This document shows, piece by piece, positions 56,820 through 64,000 of a stretch of 64,000 nucleotides of DNA. Below the pieces are notes generated by a model. That model was not told the origin of the DNA and searched no databases. It was given only the letters and a program-made list of their open reading frames with translations. Both the position numbers and the translations under genes were made by a program. The first letter of the stretch is position 1, and each line of letters begins with the position of its first letter. The DNA is from Phoronis australis (taxonomy: Eukaryota; Phoronida; Phoronidae). The stretch lies in contig NMRA01000224.1 of assembly GCA_002633005.1 (NCBI GenBank), positions 528,281-592,280 on the forward strand, in the 5' to 3' direction.

Positions 56820-59800
56820 TGTGTGAATTCTTGCTGAATTTATTTGCAGAAATTAATATGTCGATTACAAAAGGATAACTGAAGTCAATGTGTTCACGAG
56901 ATAACGAGATCTATTTGTGTACCTGACGTTTATTTATATATTCAACTGATCTGTTATGTCAATACATCATCCAAGGTGAGAAAAGAACAGATTATTTGCT
57001 GGTCAAAATTCGTATGGTTATCAAAGTTCATTTAATCAGATGTCAAAATATGTAGGTCAAATTAACGGCAGAGATGTGAACTACTGGGTATAAATTTATC
57101 TAACATGTAAATCAGCCGTGCTAACACTGTAAGCTCAGGTATGGAACCATTTAGAAACCATAGTTATGTGAGTACCACACACCATCTAACTGTTGGAACA
57201 GTTTGAAAATGTTATTTCCCGAGTTTCGTTCTCAGTTTTTAAACGTTTTGACATCCAAATGAAGTTTTGTTTCTTTGTTGACTTCGATGTTGGTTATGTG
57301 TGAGGCTTGTATCTTGCACTAGATGTTTCTTTTCAGAATTGTTTTAGGCATGCAGTTCCCTGGTTCTTCAATACATGTAGGTATTGCTCATTGGAAATTT
57401 TAATCAAAACACTGTAGCACAATGAACCGTATGTTCATAAAAAATATGTTTTGTTTAGTTTAAAGTCTCCTGCAGCGCCACCGTGTAGCATCGTTGTTTC
57501 ACTTAAAGTTTTGAGGTATAATCCCTATTTATATGATTTAATTGCGAATATCTAAGGTTTATACACGATGACTCTAGGGACTGGATTGAGTTGGAGGACA
57601 GCTTTAACGAGAATACTCACTGACGCTAACTTAATTTGTACTAGTTACTTTGAAGTTTTCATGCAGCGCTGGTCTCCGAAGTCTTAGAGACACGTTATTA
57701 GGTCAATACATGTAACTTTGTCAAATCTGATTGAACAATCGCAGTAGATTAATGAAGGAAAATGTAAAGGCGAGAGTTTCGTAAGTTCGGCAGCAGCTTG
57801 ATTTGATTTGCCAGTGTAGAGTAAATACGCAAAGTGGACGTTGTTACGTCGCCTATAATCTTTGTTCAAAAACACAGTCAGGGCAGAGTTGTAAACAACA
57901 GGACGCCTGTAATTGCCGCCTCAACAACGTTGTTCAGGAACAACGCCAAGGATGTACGCGTAAATAAACATTTTTAGAGAATTCTCGCGTCGACCATAAC
58001 GTACATTGTTGAGGAAACGATTCATTATACTAAATACAATGCATGAAGAAAAAATTACGGACGTGAACAGTGATAGGAAACGATTTATCATCATTGAGGC
58101 TCCTGGATATTGTTTCATTTCACATCAAGCTGTTAGTGTTCATTTACAGTTTATGAATCAGGATAAAACTAAAGACATTGATAAGTAAATCTAAGCAATA
58201 AGTGGCCCTATTTTGAAAAAAATTTTATTTCTTAATATTTTTGTCGGTGACCGTTTCGATTGCTAGACTGTGAATGGTTAGAATCTCTCGAAACTCAAAA
58301 ATAAGCAGACGGGAAAAATCTGCTGGAAATTAATATAAATTCATGTACTCGTTTTATATTGTCTCAGAGTGCGAACATATGGTTAAAATTTTATGTCACC
58401 GAGAATGGCCCGGTTAAAACGTGAGCATATTTTCTAATAGCTTCCTGCACCTTGAACATATCACTTTAAATATTGTAATAACACTGAAATATGTCATATC
58501 TGGAAGTTATTTAGATATCGTGTCCGAGTTTACTCGACGAGCCTATGTAAACAAGTAGCAGTTGCCTGCTTTAAGAACTACACAATGTAAACACCGATGA
58601 ATTACAAATATTTTAATGCCACTACAAACTTCTTTAACGTTTTTTTTTTCCTTCGTTTAGACCACTCACCGTGAGGGAACTGTTCTCAAAGTGCGCCTTA
58701 TTTGAATTTCAGGTGATTCGGTCAAGCCCAAACAGGGTCTCTATCCAAAACACTCCAATGGTCGTGATTCTCCGTTTAGATTCTGTTTACATGTATACAA
58801 GAAAGAAAACATGTAAATTTTCATGAAACTATATCCCTTACATAACGAATGAATTCCACTTAAGCAGGTCAACGTAAAAGAAAAGACAGCCGTCAGGTAG
58901 TTGCACTATGTGTGGCATCGGCATCTAACTTATGACTTCAGGCACTTTTCAATTGAATTTCATCGAGATATCAGTAGATATGAAGTATCGCTCAAGTATC
59001 TTATGTTCGGGGTTGTAATTTACAATGTCACATGAAACAAATCTCTTTAGCATTTTTCCAAACATGGCTGAAGCTGATAGAGAAATAACACTGGACAAAT
59101 GAGCGTGCAAGCAGCCGCAATACCCTGAAAAAGTGGGGGAAAATCGAACAATTGCCACGGGACGCAAAACACTGTCAAGGGGACCCTTAGCACGACAGTT
59201 TAACCCCACCACTGTCCACAAATCCCTTACTACGCACCACAATAACTTTAACAACGTAAAAACTCTTACCACGGAACATGAAATATACCCACAATTTTTA
59301 GTGCAAATGATTGAAAATAAACAGTTTTCATTTTACGTCTATGAAAGGCAAGTCATAATCTTCTGCACTATGTCTACAACAACGTGTCATATGAATAATT
59401 CAAATCTGAATGAAACCAAGTACAAGTAAGAAGCACATCTCTGAGTAAAATGAGCCCACTGGTGCCAAACTATAAAAGTGTCAAGTCTTCCTGGATACGG
59501 GCAGTGCCTCTAGCGACTAAATGTAGTCACTACACTGAATGGTCCTAGTAGGTAGGTTGCGAATTTTTGATGATCAAGGTCAAGTTTAGAGTTGTGCCCC
59601 CGTGGTAAGGGTTCTGCTTCCTGTCACCAGCGGTGAGGGCCCCACTCAATTGTATCGAGGAAGACAATTCCCGGTATAAGAAACGCTCCCTCCGTTTTTG
59701 CTGTTCTCAAGAAATTAATTTTTACTATAGTCAATGCGTATGTGTAGTTAGAATTATGTAATCTAAATGAAGGAATGAAAGAGAATCACGAAGTATGCGT

Positions 59801-62170
59801 TTTTAACAGAACCACCGTGTGTATAATGTGACGCTGTAAATGACACACATCGTCATGACAGCAATATGTTTTATTGTGCCAGAGTACTTGTTGATTGAAG
59901 TGGTATCACGATACTCAACGTAGATTCCAATGGGACATTAGAGGCGCGCATACACCGGTCCATGCACATCCCTAGACGTTCAAATATCAATATTTTCGTA
60001 TATGGGTAAAACAGCATTCGTTAGCATTGGATTTTTTTAGGAAATTACAAACCCTAACCTTAAGTAAATGTATATCGATTGCGTATAGTTATGACAAGAC
60101 TCGCCTCACTCAAATATTTATGTATCGCCTTTTTGTTCTCCTGTTGTTATTTGTATGATGTTAATGACTGGTATTTCTCTCCCCTTCCTTTAAATTTACA
60201 GTTAATACAATGATTACAGGGTATTGCCAGAGTGAGATAGCTGGTCATTGACATCATCAGAATATGTTTTTGTGCCCCTATTTGTTAGAACCTTTCAAAA
60301 CATCAACTTCGTCGCCAGAGTGCGCTGCAGTCAATGTTCATCGGTCATCTGGTTGAAACTGACATGAGGTAGAATCTTTGACATGTCTCATTATCCGCCG
60401 TGGTTTGGATAAGATAGACGAATTGATCCAACAGTTTGTTCAAAGGTTATTGTGGTCACTATATGCCGTAAGCAACCTCTTACTGTACAACATAAATTAA
60501 TAGAGTAAAAAGACATTTGATGATTTGATGGCTGCGGACATTAAGCTGTGTTCCCGGGGGGTACCAACCTCGAGGGTGCATACGTGACCTTTTATGTTTA
60601 TTCACGACCAAATACCTCACGAAATGTTGTCTTTTCAGCTTAACTTTTTTTCAAACGGATACATTTACAAAACACTCTGCCTTTGTATCGAAAATTTTCT
60701 GAAGATTTTCATGTTACAGTACAGAGAGTGGTTAATTAATTTTTAATGCAATGCATAATTAATTTGCCTGGTTTTAAACTACTACTGTGAATTATGTTTA
60801 GGGAAATAGTCAACAATAGTGTGCGTTCAATGGTTACAATCCTGTATGGTGCGTGTGTCTTTTTGTGGTATCCTGATTTCTAGCAGCACATCAGCGTTGC
60901 AAATTATCGTGGAGAGGCCCCGGGATCGATCTCAGACAACGCTTGCCTTGTATTGAGCGTTAAACGGTGTATCTGCCACGAGCACTTTTCAATATTCTGT
61001 CTGTAGTGAAATCGTCAGCGCATCTGATACAATTCAAAATTGTACTTTGAAACTCGAAATCCTGATAATGGCCGAAGTGGAACCGTTTAATGTCAATAGT
61101 ATCGATCCCGGAATGTTTTGATATCCCCAATGATTGCAGTATTCTAAAGTTATATAAAATGTTTCCAACTTAATGAAGTGTTGCAGTCATTTAGTCAGTC
61201 GTACATGGATTTACATGTATGCTGAGGACCACCGCTTACGATGTAGCGCGAATTTGATCTGATTTCGAGAACCTGTCGGCTGTTTGATTGTGGGTGAATT
61301 TCGGAGTTTTTTTAATTCAAAGCCTTAGACGGTTTCAAATATATTATTTCTCGCTGCACAACGTTTGGCCAGTGTTGCCTTTGTTATAAAAGGCATTATC
61401 AAATTTGTCTTGAGTCGTGACCACTGCTATTCATCCAAGTGTTGTCAATTCTTAAAAAGAGTAGGCAGATACGTACATGTGTGGACAGTTTCCTAGAACA
61501 TCTTCATTTTTCACCGTCAGTTCATTTCGTAATTCTATATTTCCCATCGATTAATTTAAGCTGTTTGTTCTAATTTTGCACGTACTATTTTTACCACTAT
61601 GCTTGAGGTCTACAATGTACATAACCCACAACACTGTTTATATATATTCTGATGTTCAAATTCCAAATATTTGATTCTTATGAATTCGATTTTGGTTTAG
61701 AATTACATGTTTGTGCTTTTCGCAGTACGCAAAACATCGAGTAAGTGATGCCAGTGTATCTGAAAAAACGTCATCAGATTTTATTTGATAAAAATGTTTA
61801 AGGTTACATGCCACACATACTTTAACAGTTTTCTAAATTATACCTTTTCGTTTCCGTTTTATGCGATTTGAAAGATTTTTTATTAAAATTATAAAGGTCC
61901 TATTTCGTACAAAAGTGGAAATTTGTAAGAACAACTCATAGCGGCGTTTTGAAAACCGTGAATACATCATAATACCTGAATATTGCCATACATGTATGAA
62001 CCCAAGCAGTCGTTTCTGAGATGCAGTATGATATTCCGAAGATAACTAAAAGTTGGGCATTTTTCTAGAGTCCTGCATAACCTTAAGCAACCAATGATAA
62101 CTTTATGCGTCAATGACACGACGCAACACAATACAGGTGCAGTGTGTATATCAAGTTGTCTGATTATAAT
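56820..62170. other. Unassigned sequence, no convincing gene
   Basis: Over 5 kb of AT-rich DNA. A minus-strand frame with a good pyrimidine-rich acceptor (CCCCCACTTTTTCAG near 59125) runs to a stop at 58949 but shows no domain. A minus-strand B-box-like word (GATCGATCCCGG) near 60930 may be a decayed tRNA-like element. Confidence 0.4.
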
Positions 62171-62208
62171 CAATTACCTGCTGGTATTAAAATACCAGCA
62201 GGTAATTG
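62171..62208. repeat. Perfect 18-bp inverted repeat with 2-base loop
   Basis: CAATTACCTGCTGGTATT, AA, then its exact reverse complement. Confidence 0.92.
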
Positions 62209-62225
62209 GTTCCGAAAATTAGTCA

Positions 62226-62589
62226 TGGGTCCGTCGTCTAATGTTATTACTCGATATGGAACTCGAAATTACGTCTTAGTGACTACTCGTCTGCGTCCAA
62301 GCACATTATGATTTGTGCTTACATTCCAGGTTTGCACTTTGTGACCCCTATATTTGTGCTACAAACTCCGTATTTCGAGTGATAACTCGTAACTTTGAGT
62401 TAAAACTTGAAACCTTAGCTCTTATGCTGGGGTTTTCAAGAGCAAATTAGGATTAGAAAGTTATCCACGTCATCCGTTATCTACTTGCGCATAGAATAAT
62501 AGACACTTATCTGAAGTTTGCACAAAAGTAGAGTAGAAAATGTCAAAAATATTTGCGAGCTCGATTTCGAGTAAAACCCGGGTCCTGGT
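62226..62589 (+). mobile_element. MITE family F, copy 3
   Basis: The interior CATAGAATAATAGACACTTA and AAAGTAGAGTAGAAAATG match 22738-23144; the left end is diverged (GGGTCCGTCGTCTAATG) and the right end reads CGGGTCCTGG. Confidence 0.75.
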
Positions 62590-64000
62590 TGGAATAGCGG
62601 GATTCTAAAAATAAGTTGCGTGACACCGTGAATTCTAAGTGGAGGTGATAGAAACCATGTTACAGTGGAAAATGTTGCAACATTCTTGCAGTGCTTCAGA
62701 TAGTCTCATTACAAGTAAGTTATCTTTCAGTTTAGGCGGTGGAACGAAACTCATAGCATTCATTCTTGTGAGTACTTTTAGGGGGCAACCTATTTTTTCC
62801 CAGGTGACTATCTAATATACTTGTAATTCAAATTCCAAAAAGATTCCACGTCTACACTTGCACATTTTTTAAAAAGGGGCTGTTTTTGTTGCAAGAAATA
62901 TAATGCACATTTCCACCACGTGGTGGGGCTTTGCTAATAAATTGACCAATCAGAGAGCCATATTGTATTGTGTTCAGTAACTTAAATATGGCAGCTCCTG
63001 TGGAGTGAAATGCCTGTACAGTATAATTCAAGGTTTATGAAACACAGCACTAAATTGTGATAACCAGAACTTGAAAAAGCTTATAGAAGCATCCTGGCAA
63101 AAGCTGATGGGCTGTGCAACACTGTGGATCGGTATAGATGGAAAACAACAGGAGGTGTCACGAACGTTTGTGCAAGAAAACAACTCATGTCCCACGGGTT
63201 TATACATGTCCTGCTATTGAAGACTAAGTGTCAGAACAAAAACTGAAAAGGCATAGGAATGCATAACAACGTTTCAAGACACCAGCAGTAGTAGTAAAAG
63301 CTGAAACTGCTTAAAGTGACACAGGCGTTGCCTAAGATTTCCAAAGAAAATCAACTAGACTTTAAAAATCTGAAACACCAAATTAAGAAGTGACTACAAC
63401 ATTAATAGTTGTGTATTTTTACAGAGTGGACACCAATTTGAAGATTTATTAATATAGCCAGGTTACTAAGAATAGAACAGGATCGAAGGAAGGGATACCC
63501 CAAGACTGCTACACCCCACAATTTTATATTGAGACAGTAGATGGGTTGTTTCTGTAATTTCAAGAGATGGGACAAATGTTTTGTAGTCAGGCGAGCTTTT
63601 AAAATCTACAACTGTCTTATTCGAGGAAAACCGTCATTTTTTGTATTCTGTCCTGTTTATGGTCTTCTGATGCTTACAGAGGGTATGTAGGACAGGGCAA
63701 GTAGAGTTTACGACCAATGAGTTTTGTCATTTTATTTAATTCGTGGCGGGTTGTTGTCAATATAAATCTACTGGTATCAAAATTATGTGCCAGCGAATGT
63801 CGGATTCAACTGAATTGAGGAATTGACTTAGAATTGGTTGAAATCTGATTTTTGCTGAAGTAGAGTGCATGTACCAGTACGGCACAGTAAATTTGTACCT
63901 GCTACTAGACATTTCCCTTTTACTGTCACGGTGTGATTTTACTGCGTGATGGTGATATTTTGAGATAAATATGTTTTGAAATAAATCAAAACTTTATTGT
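62590..64000. other. Unassigned sequence to the window end
   Basis: No supported gene or repeat. Confidence 0.4.

Noticed and set aside
58949-59125. Minus-strand exon candidate with a strong pyrimidine-rich acceptor
   Set aside because: All three frames after the acceptor give short, unrecognised products; kept only as a note.

Overview
This is a window of animal nuclear DNA, most likely from a marine invertebrate. The support is intron-split coding exons with GT-AG borders, dense non-autonomous DNA transposons, long simple repeats, recurrent TACATGTA-type words, and assembly gaps inside poly-C runs. An amphioxus-like, hemichordate-like or lophotrochozoan genome would all fit; the sequence alone does not decide. 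No bacterial operon, rRNA gene or CRISPR array was seen.

The one complete host gene I can reconstruct lies on the + strand at 9553-28628. It has eight exons that join in frame into a 331-residue short-chain dehydrogenase/reductase of the carbonyl-reductase type, with an N-terminal membrane anchor. All junctions keep phase and the catalytic residues are present. One intron uses a GC donor. A TATA-like box lies upstream and poly(A) signals downstream. Its introns are packed with transposon copies. Other coding evidence is fragmentary: a minus-strand exon with a PHD-like half zinc finger (49207-49629), a + strand terminal-exon-like ORF (54268-54496), and several weaker candidates.

At 5094-6788 is a DNA transposon with 158-bp terminal inverted repeats. 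It carries a THAP-domain ORF on one strand and a convergent ORF with the P2X7 C-terminal (ballast-type) cysteine motif on the other. Both appear cut by the same internal deletion.

The rest is mostly repeats. A striking set of short GC-rich elements has ends like CAnnGGCGG and 5-bp target duplications; eleven such copies are delimited here, eight with perfect duplications. Other elements include a TA-flanked MITE at 2519-3030, long-TIR elements at 21732-23297, 37466-40196 and 47147-47959, foldbacks at 8535-8721 and 11347-11539, and two inverted copies of a 0.5-kb element at 50801-51307 and 51863-52379. Several are nested, which gives a relative insertion order. From about 57 kb to 62 kb, and across 42.3-47.1 kb, I see no convincing gene.
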